64,000 nt of DNA from Orientallactaga sibirica (Eukaryota; Chordata; Mammalia; Rodentia; Dipodidae), in assembly GCA_036365145.1 (NCBI GenBank), contig JAEOAD010000012.1, forward strand, positions 41,732,501 to 41,796,500. The letters are read 5' to 3'. How positions within the stretch are numbered: position 1 is the stretch's first letter; the number at the start of each line of letters is the position of its first letter. Positions 1 through 12,000 of this stretch are shown piece after piece. The position numbers and the translations under genes were made by a program. The notes beneath the pieces were generated by a model. It searched no databases and was not told where the DNA came from. It was given only the letters and a program-made list of their open reading frames with translations.

Positions 1-259
1 TCTCTTGAGGGTGAGGTGCCATCTCCTCTAACTGCTTAATGGACACTGTACTCTAGTAATGCTCCCACTCTAAGCATAATTACCTTGTCCCCTCCCTTAC
101 ACCATGCTTAGGATTGATGCTCCCAACCTCCCTCCTGATACTGCCATCTTCCTTTACTTCCTCTCCCAGAACATTCATGTACATAGTAATTATAAAAATA
201 CCATTCAATCTCTTGTTATCTTTGAGCTGGCTTAAATCAGGCCAATTTCCAACTACTAT

Positions 260-420
260 TTTTTTTTTTCAAGGTGGGGTCTCACTCTGGCCCAGGGTAA
301 CCTGGAATTAACTATGTAGTCCTCAAGGTGGCCTTGAACTCATTGCGATCCTCCTACCTCTGCCTCCCACCTTTGCCTCCCAAGTGCTGGGATTAAAGGT
401 ATGCATCACCATGCCCGGCC
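260..420 (-). mobile_element. B1-like SINE
   Basis: Full-length antisense copy from T run to atgcccggcc, with a perfect 10-bp TSD (caactactat) at 250-259 and 421-430. Confidence 0.92.
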
Positions 421-429
421 CAACTACTA

Positions 430-457
430 TACATACGTACGTACATACATACATACA

Positions 458-487
<30 letters not shown>
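430..487. repeat. (ACAT)n microsatellite
   Basis: About 14 tetranucleotide units with a few ACGT variants at the left; lies between two B1 copies. Confidence 0.95.
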
Positions 488-490
<3 letters not shown>

Positions 491-638
491 TTTTGGTTTT
501 TCGAGGTAGAGTCTCACTCTAGTCCAGGCTGACCTGGGATTCACTATGTATCCTCAGGGTGGCCTCGAACTCACGGTGATCCTCCTACCTCTGCCTCCCA
601 AGTGCTGGGATTAAAGGCATGCGCCACCAAGCCCGGCT
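488..638 (-). mobile_element. B1-like SINE
   Basis: Antisense; ggtttttcgaggtagagtc through ccaccaagcccggct. Its tail abuts the ACAT microsatellite, which may have grown from the tail. Confidence 0.9.
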
Positions 639-649
639 CTATTTTTATA

Positions 650-861
650 TATTTTTAAATTTACTATTTCTTGGCAAGGAGAAAGAGAGAAAGAGAATGA
701 ATGAGAATGAGAATGAATAAATATGGGCACACCAATACCTCTTGCCACTGCAAATGAACTCCAGGTGCATCTGGCTTTATGTGGGTACTGGGGAATCAAA
801 TCTGGGCAGTTAGGCTTTGCAAGCAAGTGGGTCTGACGACGGAGCAATCTCTCCAGCCCAT
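650..861 (-). mobile_element. tRNA-SINE
   Basis: Antisense with gaatgagaatg-type tail; the head is partly scrambled (gggtctgacgacggagcaat before ctctccagccc). Confidence 0.85.
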
Positions 862-888
862 CAATTACTTCTTTTTATTCATTTATTT

Positions 889-1077
889 TATTTTCAAATA
901 TTTTATTTATTTGAGGGGGGCAGATATAGAATGGGCGTACCAGGGCCTGTAGCCACTACAAACGAACTCCAGATGCATGTGTTACCTTGTGCATCTGGCT
1001 TTACGTGGTTAATTGAACCTGGGTCTTTTGGCTTTGCCGGCAAGCGCCTTAACTGCCAAACCGTCTCTCCAGCCCCA
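889..1077 (-). mobile_element. tRNA-SINE
   Basis: Antisense, complete through ccgtctctccagcccc; the tail end carries a G run (gagggggg) instead of the usual GA repeat. Confidence 0.88.
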
Positions 1078-1192
1078 ATGACTTCTTTTAAATGTGTGTA
1101 CATATGTGCATGTAGGACAGAGAGAGGCAAGATCAGCATGGACAAGCTATTAATCGTTGATTGAAAATGTGTTTTTTTCATCAGATTCATGT

Positions 1193-1425
1193 ATGTAGGG
1201 GGCAAGACCTGATTAGTTTGTAGATCAAAGGGACTGACCCCAAAGGCCAGCCCACCCCACCCAGGCCGTGTGTTAGACTGTGGAGGCAGCAGGGGCACTG
1301 CAGCTGTTGTGCATGAGACTGGATCAGACAGGAGTTCCTTTCCTGCCAAGGTGGAGTGGCATCTTGTGGTTCTCATTTTAGGCTCCTCTCCCTAACTGAA
1401 ACTGCTTTCTCCTGAGTCTCCTTCA
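1193..1425 (+). mobile_element. Unclassified LTR-like repeat, copy 1
   Basis: About 190 bp closely matches 29617-29830 in the same orientation. The core from ggaggcagcaggggc to ggcatcttgtggtt is almost identical. It resembles no SINE or L1 part I know; a solo LTR is plausible because copy 2 flanks internal-like sequence. Confidence 0.55.
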
Positions 1426-1727
1426 TTAGTACCTGTCTTTTCTGTGTACCATCCCCTCACCATCTTATATGAAATGTTTGTGTTCTAAAATTATTATTTC
1501 TTTGAAAACTCCTAAGACACGTAGGATCCTGCAGATTGGAATACAAATATCACAAAGACTCTTTTTTTTGAGGGGGGGGCGTTTACTTCAGAGTTGTTTT
1601 TTATTTGATCATTTCTTCCTCTGGAAACAGTTGGAAAATTTCCAAGAAAGCTGTGAAAAATCTCTTTCCTTTGCATAAGCAATGTACTATAATTTATCTT
1701 AATAGTGAATCATCCAGGGCTTCACAT

Positions 1728-1822
1728 CGTATAGGGGGATTGAACCCAGGGCCTTGAACATACTAGGCAAGTGCTGTACCACTAGGCAGATGCTATACCA
1801 CTGAGCTACACCCAAAGTCCTC
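1728..1822 (-). mobile_element. ID-like SINE remnant
   Basis: Antisense: attgaacccagggccttgaa then aggcaagtgctgtaccac and ccactgagctacacccaaag. The A-box segment is duplicated in tandem (two ctataccact-like blocks). Confidence 0.7.
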
Positions 1823-1844
1823 AGGTCTTTTGGGAACAGCAAAT

Positions 1845-1967
1845 TTTTAAATTTTTTTATTAATTATTATTTTTTTAATTGACAACTTCTATACTTACAT
1901 TCAAAAAACACATGATATTTCCCTCCCCTTCCCCTTACACAGACTGTTAAAAATTACTTTACCTGAT
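1845..1967 (-). mobile_element. L1 3'-end fragment
   Basis: T/A-rich lead, then ttgacaacttctatactt and a C-rich stretch, resembling the 3' ends at 9180 and 39040. Confidence 0.55.
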
Positions 1968-1983
1968 AAAATTACTTTATCAG

Positions 1984-2224
1984 GCCGAAGAGATGGCTCA
2001 GTGGTTAAGGCGCTTGCCTGCAAAGCCAAAGGACCCAAGTCGATTCCCCAGTACCCACATAAGCCAGATGCACAAGGTGGTGCATGTATCTGGAGTTTGT
2101 TTGCAGTGGCTGGAAGCCCTGGCACACCCATTCTCTCTCTCTCTCTCTCTCCCCCCCTCTCACTCTGCCTCTTTCACTCTCTCAAATAAATAAAATATTT
2201 TAAAAGTACTGAAAAAAATTTAAA
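1984..2224 (+). mobile_element. tRNA-SINE
   Basis: Complete sense copy with A and B boxes, CT-rich stretch and aaataaataaaat tail. Perfect 15-bp TSD (aaattactttatcag) at 1968-1983 (one base offset) and 2225-2239. Confidence 0.93.
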
Positions 2225-2274
2225 AAATTACTTTATCAGTGGTGTCCTTATATATTGATCTTAGTTGATTGCTT

Positions 2275-2332
2275 TGCTTTTTTGGTTTTTCAAGGTGGGA
2301 TCTCACCTGGAATTCACAATGTAGTTACTTAT
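2275..2332 (-). mobile_element. Truncated B1-like SINE
   Basis: ggtttttcaaggtgggatct and acctggaattcacaatgtag only; the rest is missing. Confidence 0.65.
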
Positions 2333-2409
2333 TCACACAGGTGGGCTCCTGTGGTAGAATAGGAACTTATGGCTTAGATTGTTTTAAGGATTACGTTTTA
2401 ATTTTTTGG

Positions 2410-2515
2410 CGGGTGTGTGTGTATGGTGTTCATGCATGGGTGTGTGCATGTTTGTGTGTGTGGGTGGACATGGGTATGTAGAGGCCAGAGGTTGATGTTG
2501 GTTGTCTTACTTGAC
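2410..2515 (-). mobile_element. B4-like SINE fragment
   Basis: TG-rich tail followed by gaggccagaggttgatgttg, the antisense 3' part of B4; then cut by the CTTT repeat. Confidence 0.5.
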
Positions 2516-2692
<177 letters not shown>

Positions 2693-2840
2693 ATTATTGT
2701 TTTTCAAGGTAGGGTCTCATTGTAGCTCAGGCTGACCTGGAACTTACTCTGTAGTTCCAGGCTGGCCTAGAACTCAAAGCAATCCTCCTACCTCTGCCTC
2801 CCAAGGGCTGGGATTAATGGGATGTGCCATGCCCAGCTCG
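2693..2840 (-). mobile_element. B1-like SINE
   Basis: Antisense, diverged; the variant block actctgtagttccaggctgg replaces the usual actatgtagtctcagggtgg. Ends gtgccatgcccagctc. Confidence 0.85.
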
Positions 2841-2924
2841 TTTTGTTTTTTGTTTTTTGTTCTTTTGGGAGACAGGATTCCTCCCCTCCTCCCAGTTCTT
2901 GTGTGTATGTGTGTGTGCGTATAT

Positions 2925-3026
2925 ATTATTTATCTGTGTGTGTGAGAGAAAAGCAACAGAGTATGAGTGTGCCAGGGCCTCCTTCACTGCACATGAACTC
3001 CAGATGCATGTACCACTTTGTGTGCT
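2925..3026 (-). mobile_element. Partial tRNA-SINE
   Basis: Antisense tail and middle (gccagggcctccttcactg; ccagatgcatgtaccac) only; the tRNA-like head is absent. An ID-like scrap may follow at 3065-3135. Confidence 0.75.
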
Positions 3027-3149
3027 AGTATTAACCCTAAAGTGTACATTAAAATATTTTTGTTTTGTATTGCTTGAGATTGAGCCCAGAGTTTATATAT
3101 AAGCCCTACTTCATTGATCTATACCTTCACTCCAAATGTGTTTTTGTTG

Positions 3150-3300
3150 TTGTTTTTTAGGTTTTCGAGGTAGGGCCCCACTCTAACCCAGGCTGACCTG
3201 GAATTCACTGTGTCTTCTCAGGTGGCCTCAAACTCATGACAGTTCTCCTACCTCTGCCTCCCTAGTGATGGGATTCAAAGCGTGTGCCACCACGCCCGGC
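3150..3300 (-). mobile_element. B1-like SINE
   Basis: Antisense from the T-rich tail and ggttttcgaggtagggcc to ccaccacgcccggcc. Confidence 0.88.
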
Positions 3301-3310
3301 CAAACTACAA

Positions 3311-3356
3311 TTTTTTTTTTTTTTTTTTTGGCTTTTCAAGGTAGGGTTTCACTCTG
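3311..3356 (-). mobile_element. Extremely short B1 insertion (about 45 bp)
   Basis: Only a T run and the last ~26 B1 bases (gcttttcaaggtagggtttc), flanked by a perfect 10-bp TSD (caactacaa-type: caaactacaa) at 3301-3310 and 3357-3366. Confidence 0.85.
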
Positions 3357-3619
3357 CAAACTACAAATTTTAAGTGGAATTTATATATTGAGTCACATAG
3401 CAATTAGTCTGACATTTTTGTCTAATGGAGATGATTAAGAGTGTGATTATCAATAATCTGAAAAACATATTGTCATGTGTATTGAAGCAAGTTTCCTTCC
3501 AGTTTTTCTGTTTGCAATTTCCTTATGTGTAAGAAATGCATTTTAGATACATGTGAGTGTCCCTAATCTGAAAATTTAGGACCCGAAATGCCCTCCAATC
3601 TAAAAATTTTAACTTTTCC

Positions 3620-3992
3620 TTGCTGGCACAGATACCTGACAAACACCAGTTTAAGGAAGGGAAACCTTTATTTCAATTTACAGTTCTATGTTATGTCCAT
3701 CATGGTGGGACAGGGACACATGGTAGCAGGAGCTTGAGACAGCTGATCATATTTAGCTCACAGTGAAAAAGCAGAAAGCAATGAATACAGAATGCTTAAC
3801 CAACTCTTGTTTTTATATAGTGTAGGACTTCAGTCCTAGGAATGGTGCTGCCCATAGTTAAGGTGGGTCTTTCCACATGAATTAATCAAGATGTGATCCT
3901 TTTCAGACATTCCCAGATTCTCATCTAAGCTACATAAACCTTCACATGTGATTCTAGGTCCTGTCAAATTGACAAGTCAACATAAACAAACT
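3620..3992 (-). mobile_element. Old LTR-like repeat (MaLR-like group)
   Basis: Antisense. gattctaggtcctgtcaaat near the right end matches the reverse complement of the LTR at 19512; the left half resembles 18660-18840. Confidence 0.6.
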
Positions 3993-4325
3993 GGCATCAT
4001 GCTGTGAGTGGAAAATTCCACACCTGACCTCATGTGACTGCAGTCAAAATGCAGGCACTCTAAATATATTCTTTCAAATGATCTTCAGCAGATGTAACGT
4101 ATACATAAAACACATGAATTTTGTGTTTAGATTTAGGTCTTAGCCCAGGATAGCCCATTATGTATATACAAATCTTCTCAACTCTGAAATACTTATAGTC
4201 CAACCAACCAGTGATATTTATATATGAGATAATCAGATACTTGAACAGGCATTATAAACAAGCATCTCAATATATTTAACAAATGTTGAAATAAAAATAA
4301 TAGGATAAATCTTTTGCTATTTCAG

Positions 4326-4424
4326 ATTATATATGAACAGGAAGGAGTATATATTCACTCTTCTTGTGGAAAGACCAATGACCAAGACAGCTTAATTTCT
4401 GGAATATTGCGAGTTTTAGAAAAG
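4326..4424 (+). CDS. TBC1D15: TBC1D15 coding exon 2
   Basis: 99 nt, 33 codons, phase 0 at both ends; acceptor ttgctatttcag, donor gtaagt. It encodes [16 protein letters not shown] through ILRVLEK, about residues 11-43, the start of the N-terminal domain. The preceding residues (an initiator Met and a short Ala/Gly-rich lead) must come from an upstream exon. Confidence 0.97.
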
Positions 4425-7400
4425 GTAAGTTTCTGGTAACTAATTTAATAAATGGTTTGTTTGGGACATTATTGGAAAGATTAAATTTCATATGTAAGAT
4501 ATTAATGATTAACAGTGGTTCTAAATTTAGCATGGAAATAATGGTAGAAATAAAATACATTAGATGAGCCAATAGTTGGTCAGGAAAGATGGCTCAATGG
4601 ATAAAGTGTTTGTAGTACCTAAGTTCAGATCCTCAAACCTATATAAAGCTGCATGTTGTGGTGTGAGCATCCATAATCCCAGTGTGCCTGTGGTGAAATG
4701 TGAGGCAGTGATTGAATTGTCCAGATTCTCACAGGACAGCTGGCCTGGTGAATGCAGTGTTAAAATGAAAGACCCTGCCTCAAAGTGGAAACGAGGACCA
4801 ACATCCAAGGTTATCCTATGACCTCCACACGCACTCTGTGGCATGCATGCATCTGTACTCAGACACATGAGTACACACACATATACACATCCCCTCATGA
4901 ATAAATTAATTAAAATGATTTTTAAAGTTATTTATTTGAGAGAGAGTGGGAGGTTGGAATGGGCGCACCTGGGCCTCTAGACATTGCATACAAACTCCAG
5001 ATACATATGCTACCATGTATATCTGGCTTACTTGGGTCCTTTAGGCTCTGCAGGCAAGTACCATAACTGTTAAGCCATCTCTTCAGCCCAAATAAATTAG
5101 TTTTTTTTTTTTTGGCGAGGTAGGGTCTCACTCTGGTCCAGGGTGACCTGGAATTAACTATGTAGTTTCAGGGTTGCCTCGAACTCACAGCGATCCTCCT
5201 ACTTCTGCCTCCCGAATGCTGAGATTAAAGGCGTGCGCCACCATGCCCGGCTCATAAATTAATTTTTAAACATAGATAAACTAACCAAATGACATGGAAT
5301 ATTTTAAAATGTATTAAGAGACATTGTAATAATAAGTTTTCCATAACAAAATATAAAGAGAATTCAGAATTTTTTAGCATTTATTGTAAAATAATGATAA
5401 TATAGTATATCTAAAATGCTAATATTTAAGGGACTAAAATTTTATTTAGGGTCACAGATTAAAATGGATTAAGAATATACCCTAAGCTGGGCGTGGTGGC
5501 GCACGCCTTTAATCCCAGCACTCGGGAGGCAGAGGTAGGAGGATCGCTGTGAGTTCAAGGCCTGAGACTACATAGTTACTTCCAGGTCAGCCTGGGCTAG
5601 AGTGAGACCCTACCTCGAAAAATCAAAAAAAAAGATATACCCTAGTGATGATTGTAAATTGTAAATATAATTCATGATTTTTTTTTCAGGATGCTGAAGT
5701 GATAGTGGACTGGAGACCATTAGATGATGCACTGGATTCTTCAAGTATTCTCTATGCTGGAAAGGTATTTAAAAATATGATTAAGGAAATGCCATTTCTT
5801 TTTCTTATTTTTGTGTGTGTATATACAAGTTCATGTGTGGGTGGCCTGTGTGTATGGGTATATGCATGTGTGCATATGTGTGTGTAGAGTCCAGAGGACA
5901 CCCTCAGGTATCCCCAGGCATGCCATGATCTCTCATTGGCTTGCAGCTCACTAGTTAGGCTAGACTGGTTGGCCAGCAAGCTCCAGTATCTGCCTGTCTC
6001 TGTCTGCCCACTGCTAGGATTATTGGCATATGTCACCATGCCTGGTATTTATGTACATACTGGGAATTGAACTTGAACCCTCATGTTTGCCTGGCAAATG
6101 CTTTACTGATTGAACTATATTCCTAACTCTGCGGATAACGATTCTCAAATATCAGCTTTATTTAGAGATAAAATTCACACAACAAAAAAGCCAGACGCAG
6201 TGCTGTGCCTTTAATCTCAGCACTTGGGAGGGAGAGGTAGGAGTATTGTTGTGAGTTCAAGGCCACCCTGAGACTACATAATGAATTCCAGGTCAGCCTG
6301 GGCTAGTGTGAGACCCTACCTCAAAACACAAAAAACAAACAACAACAAAAAAATTCACACAACATAAAGTTCATCCTTTTAAAATACACAGTTAAGTCGT
6401 TTTAGTGCATTTATAGTTATGCAATCACCACTAATATCTAATTTTAGAGCTGTACTGCTATTCTAAAAATTAAAAATATTTGTATTAGATCTATGATTCA
6501 TTTAAAATTTTATATGCAGTGTATTGTTGGGCAACCATTCTATAAGAATATATTTTTATTAAGTGGTTATCTTTCCAGTTCTGTTTGCTTGTTTTCTTTC
6601 CACATGTCTCTGATCAGTATTTTCTCTTAAAATTTTTTTAAATAGATTTTATTTTTATTTATTTATTTGACAGAAAGAGGGGGAGAGAGAATGGGTGCTC
6701 TAGGTCCTCCATCCACTGCAAATGAACTCCAGATGCATGAGTCACCTTGTGCTTCTGGCTTATGTGGGTACTGGGGAATCAAACCCGGATCCTTTGGTTT
6801 TACAGGCAAATGTCTTAACCGCTAAGCCATCCCTCCAGCCTTCTCTTAAAATTTTTAATATATATTTTTTTGAGGTAGGGTCTCTCTCTATCCCAGGCTG
6901 ACCTGGTACTCACTCTGTAGTTCCAGGCTGGCCTCACACTCACAGCGAGCCTCCTACCTCTGTCTCCTGAGTGCTGGAATTCTAGGCTAGACCACATGGC
7001 ACTACACCGTGCAAATTTTTACTAATTTTTAATTTTATTTTTTGTGTCTGTATGTGTGTGTGAGTGACATGGCATGTGTGTGGAAGTCAGAGGACAACTT
7101 ACAGGTCTGCCCACCTCTGTTGCTTTATTGTTCTTTTCTGTGCGCACCATGAGCTTCCAGAAAATCCTTCTGTTTCTACCACCTCCTATTTCACCATTAG
7201 CTCCTGGGATTACAGAAGTCTACAACCAAACTTGGGTACTCCAGCCTGAGTGGCTATTGATCCATTTCCCCAATATATAAAATTTTAATAAAAGAGTTTT
7301 TATAGAATTTATTTGAAGTAAGTTCCGTAAGTTTTAGGTTTATTCTGAAAAACTGAAGTACTTTCATTTTCCCATTAGATTTCCCAGTCAAACCTTATAG

Positions 7401-8489
7401 CTATTTTTTTTTGCTATGTAATAGCCCTAAGTTTAAGTCACATTCTTATGCTAGTGTTTTTCCTCTCTGCATATTTATATATTATGTATTATGTATATTA
7501 TGTATTGAATTACTTAGCAGTCTTATCTGTAAATCACCATTAATTCTTTTTCATTTATGTTTCTCTCTCTGATTCCTCCCTTCCCTTCCCTTCCCTTCCC
7601 TTCCCTTCCCTTCCCTTCCCTTCCCTTCCCTTCCCTTCCCTTCCCTTCCCTTCCCTTCCCTTCCCTTCCCTTCCCTTCCCTTCCCTTCCCTTCCCTTCCC
7701 TCTCTTCTTTGTTCTTCTCCTTTCTTTTTTCTCCCTCCCCTCCCCTCCCCTCCCCTCCCCTCCCCCCCCCCCCCCTCCCCTCCCCTCCCTCCCCCCTCCC
7801 CCCCTTCCCTCTGTAGCCTGTGCTATCCTGGAGCTCACTATGTAGCCCAGGCTGGTCTTGAACTTGGGGCACTTGTCTTGCTTCAGCCTCTTGAATGGTT
7901 GGATTACAGTTATCTAAATTTCTTTTCAAAGTATTTATTTAAATACTTAGATGGTCTTGTAATTTTAATTTTAGTGAATATCTCACAGGGCTTTTTCACA
8001 GGCTCATTCTGATCTGGTTACTCATGGCTTGCTACACAGCAATTATCCTGGGGATTCTTTTTGCTTCTTTCCCATGTTTTGATCCCTGTTTTTCTGTGTA
8101 CCAGGGCTACTTCTATTTTGATTCATTTCCTTATTTTGGTGAAGCTTCAGCGCTTCCTGTGAAAAATAGTGTGTGAAAATAGACATTTTCTGTCTTAGAC
8201 TTCATCTAGCTTTATTGTGAACTAATAGCTTTTCTGGCTTACATTTATAGTATGGAAATAAAATTTCCACAGATTTTTTTTTTTTATGTTATTGCCCTGA
8301 GTTTGTTTAATTTCCTTTATTGAAGTAAAGTTTAATGTTTGTTGTGAATGAAACCTGTATGTTTTCTCCTCTATAAGCTTTTATGAGTCTTCTGTCTCCA
8401 TGAAAGATGCTCTGGTAACAACCTTTGTTGTAGGTAAATTTGGTAGGTTTTTAAAATGTGGAAGCATGTCTTTTAATACTGGTAACCAT

Positions 8490-8520
<31 letters not shown>

Positions 8521-8968
8521 GGTTTTTCGAGGTAGGGTCTCACTCTAGCTCAGGCTGACCTGAAATTCACTATGTAGTCTCAGGGTGACCTTGAACTCAC
8601 AGCGATCTTCCTACCTCTGCCTCCCAAGTGCTGGGATTAAAGACATGTGCCACCATGCCTAGCCCATTCTGGAATTATTATTATTATTTGGTTTTTCGAG
8701 GTAGGGTCTTGCTCTAGTCCAGGCTGATGTAGAATTCACTATGCAGTCTCAGGTTGGCCTTGAACTCACGGAGATCCTCCTACCTCTATCTCCTGAATGC
8801 TGGGATTAAAGGCGTGTGCCACCACGCCCAGCATTTGATTGATCTCCGTATCTGTCATCGCCCTGCAACTGGTTGTCAGGCTATTGGCAAAAAGCAGTAT
8901 TCTTTTTTCTTTTTTTTAAAAAAAAATTTTATATTTTATTTATTTATTTATTTGAGAGTGAGAAAGAG

Positions 8969-9010
<42 letters not shown>

Positions 9011-12000
9011 CGAGCGAGCGCACCAGGGCCTCCAGCCACTGCAAACGAGCTTCAGATGCATGCGCCCCCTTATGCATTTGGCTTATGTGGGTCCTGGAGA
9101 ATTGAACCAGGATCCTTTGGCTTTGTAGGCAAACACCTTAACTGTTAAGCCATCTCTCCAGCACTTTTCTTTCTCTTTTTTATTGACAACTTCCATAATT
9201 AAAGACAATAAACCATGGTAATCCTCCCCCCCACTTTACGCCACTCAATTCTCCATCACAGCCCTTCCCCCTCTCAATCACTCTCTCTTTTTATTTTGAT
9301 GTCATTATCTTTTCCTCCTATTATGACGGTCTTTTGCTGGTAGTATCAGGCACTGTGAGGTCATGGATATCCAGGCCATTTTGTGTCTGGAGGAGTGTGT
9401 TGTAAGGAGTCCTACCTTTCCTTTGGCTCTTACATTCTTTCTGCCACCTCTTCTGCAATGGACCCTGAACCTTGGAAGGTGTGATAGGGATGTTTAGTGC
9501 TGAGCACTCCTCTGTCATTTCTTCTCAGCACTATGGTGCCTTCTAAGTCATCCCAAGGTCACCGCCATCTGTAAAGAAGCTTCTCTAACCCAAAATGAGA
9601 GTAGCATTAATATATGTGTATGAACATTAAGAGAAGTGCTCACTGGGCAGTTTGATGAGCATAGTATATACATTTAGCCAGACACCAGCAGACAGTACAC
9701 CCCTAGGGCTCATGACCTCCCCATGTCATAGGTTTTCACTATCAGGCATGTATTCCCTCCCATGGAGCAGGCCTCCAGTCCAATTAGAGAGTGGTTAGTT
9801 CCCCCATAACAGACATGCCACTATTGCACCTGTTGGCTCATTTGGCCTGGCTGGCCTTGCAGTGTTCACTGTTGAGTACCTTCACTGGTGATTTCTCTCT
9901 CTCCCATTGAACTATGTGCAGCATAGCTTTTTCCAGCTTTCTGTCAGCTGGTCCACATGGAGGAGGCTTTCAGCTCAGCTCTAGCAGGATTTCTCAGTGA
10001 CCTTGCAGCCCAAGTATGTGGAGTCTTCAGCAATAGGGTCTTACCATCTATTCCTGGTGGGAAACCAAGGGCCTTGGCAATGGCCTGTAATGTTTTGGGG
10101 GTATCTATGACCTCCCTGGCCAACAACTCACTGGAAGGTATTCCATCCCTGGCACTGAAAATTTTATAGTAACAATCTATGGCTTCTGAGTGTTCCATTG
10201 TCCAGAAAAGTAGGATTCCATATGACTTATTTATATCCTCTTCGATTTTGATTAGTCCTCCCTCCACCTTTCCTTTACTCAGTCTCTTCCCCCTGACGTC
10301 ACTTAGGCCTCTTCACCCCCATTAATCTGTTCTTCTACTTACATATATACAATACCATCCTATTAAGTCCCCCCCCCCCCGCCCTCCTTTTCTATTCCCT
10401 TTATATCCCCTTTCTAGTTTACTGGCCTCTGCTATTGAGTTTTATTACAACTTACATACAAGTCCAAACATTTGTAGCTAGGATCCACATATGAGTAAAA
10501 ATATGCAACGTTTGGATTTCTGGTCCTGGGTTACCTCAACTAAGTATAATCCTTTCCAGATCCATCCATTTCCCTGCAAATTTTATTTTTTCTTCACCAC
10601 TGAATAAAACTCCATTGTATATACGTACCATGTGGTGGTTTGATTCAGGTGTCCCCCATAAACTTAGGTGATCTGAATGCTAGGTTCCTCAGCTGATGGC
10701 AATTAGAAATTAAAGCCTCCTGGATGCGGTGTATTGTTGGGGGCAGGCTTATGGGTGTTATAGCCAGTTTCTGCATGCCAGTGTTTGGCATACTCTCTTG
10801 TTTCTATTGTCCACCTTATGTTGGCCAGGGGGTGATGCCTACCCTCTACTCATTACATCGTTTTCCTCTGCCATCATCGAGCTTCCCCTTGAGCCTGTAA
10901 GCCAAAATAAACCGTTTTTCTCAAAATCTGCTCTTGGTTGGGTGATTTCTGCCAGCAATGCGAACTTGACTGCAACAATATAGTTGGTACCAGGAGTGGG
11001 ATTGCTGATAGTGTGGCTGATTGTGTGCCTGATTGTGTGGCTTTGGCCTTTTTTGGAGCTGATTTTCAAGAGGAATGTGGAAGAATTTGAAACCCTGGCC
11101 CAAGCGACACCTTGCAGTGCTGTAAGTACAGCTTGATGGACTATTCTGGTCAGGGTTGAAAGACCTGAATGCAGTAAGAACTATGGACAGTGAGGTTTGG
11201 CTTATGACTGTGAGAAAGAGCTTTGCTTGGACTGGGCTAAAAGCGGGTTATATGAGAGGCTTGCTGTTATGCGTGTGTCCTGAGAACTTCTTCAGGGTTG
11301 CTTTGCATAGAAATGGACTGGTGTGAGCAGAGGGATTTGGCACCGAAATGAAATCTTTGAGCTGAAACTTCTGCCCATTCAGCCGCAATTATATGAGATT
11401 ACAACCTTTTGAGATTGGGCCAGCTGACCTGTATTGGGGCAACAGGAAGAATGTAGACTCTTGAAGGGGCCTGAGTGCTTAAGGTCTTGTGTTTTGGAAA
11501 CAGCCATGAGCAGTGTGAAGCAGGTTTGATGGATGCTTGCATGGAGACCCGATGGAGTGGTGATGGTCAACCATGGGTTGCAGTGGAGGTGCTGGGACCA
11601 CGAGATAGCTGCTAAGGAGAGCTGCTGGCCCTGCATTATTTAGTTTTTTTTTTTTTTTTTTTTTTTAGTTCTTTGTATATCCTGGATATTAATCCTTTGT
11701 CAGATATATAGCTGACAAAGATTTTCTCTCATTTTGTATGTTGCCTCTTTTTTTGTTTTTGTTTTTTCGAGGTAGGGTCTCACTCTGGCCCAGGCTGACC
11801 TGGAATTAACTAAGTAGTCTCAGGGTGGCCTTGAACTCACGGCGATCCTCCTACCTCTGCCTCCTGAGTGCTGGGATTAAAGGCCTGCGCCACCACGCCC
11901 AGCTCATGTTGCCTCTTTTAAGAGCAGTATTCTTATTGCCACTTTCTCTGCAATTTCTCCTGAGCATTGGCAGATGCGGTAGAGGTGACATGTCTTGTGG

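Larger units (their letters stand above)
4425..5689 (+). other. TBC1D15: TBC1D15 intron 2
   Basis: Holds a B4, a tRNA-SINE and two B1 copies in opposite orientations. About 200 nt of AT-rich unique sequence (5260-5470) separates the two B1s. Confidence 0.9.

Noticed and set aside
903..1376. Open frame of 157 codons on the - strand
   Set aside because: Covers a tRNA-SINE and the unclassified repeat; no protein family features.
1984..2224. True tRNA genes at the A/B-box sequences
   Set aside because: Each such site has the SINE body, CT-rich stretch and A tail, and none can fold into a full cloverleaf with an acceptor stem on inspection.
7551..8012. Long frames on both strands over 7.55-8.0 kb
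   Set aside because: Translations of CCCTT and CCCCT repeats (Pro/Ser/Leu or Gly/Arg/Glu runs).
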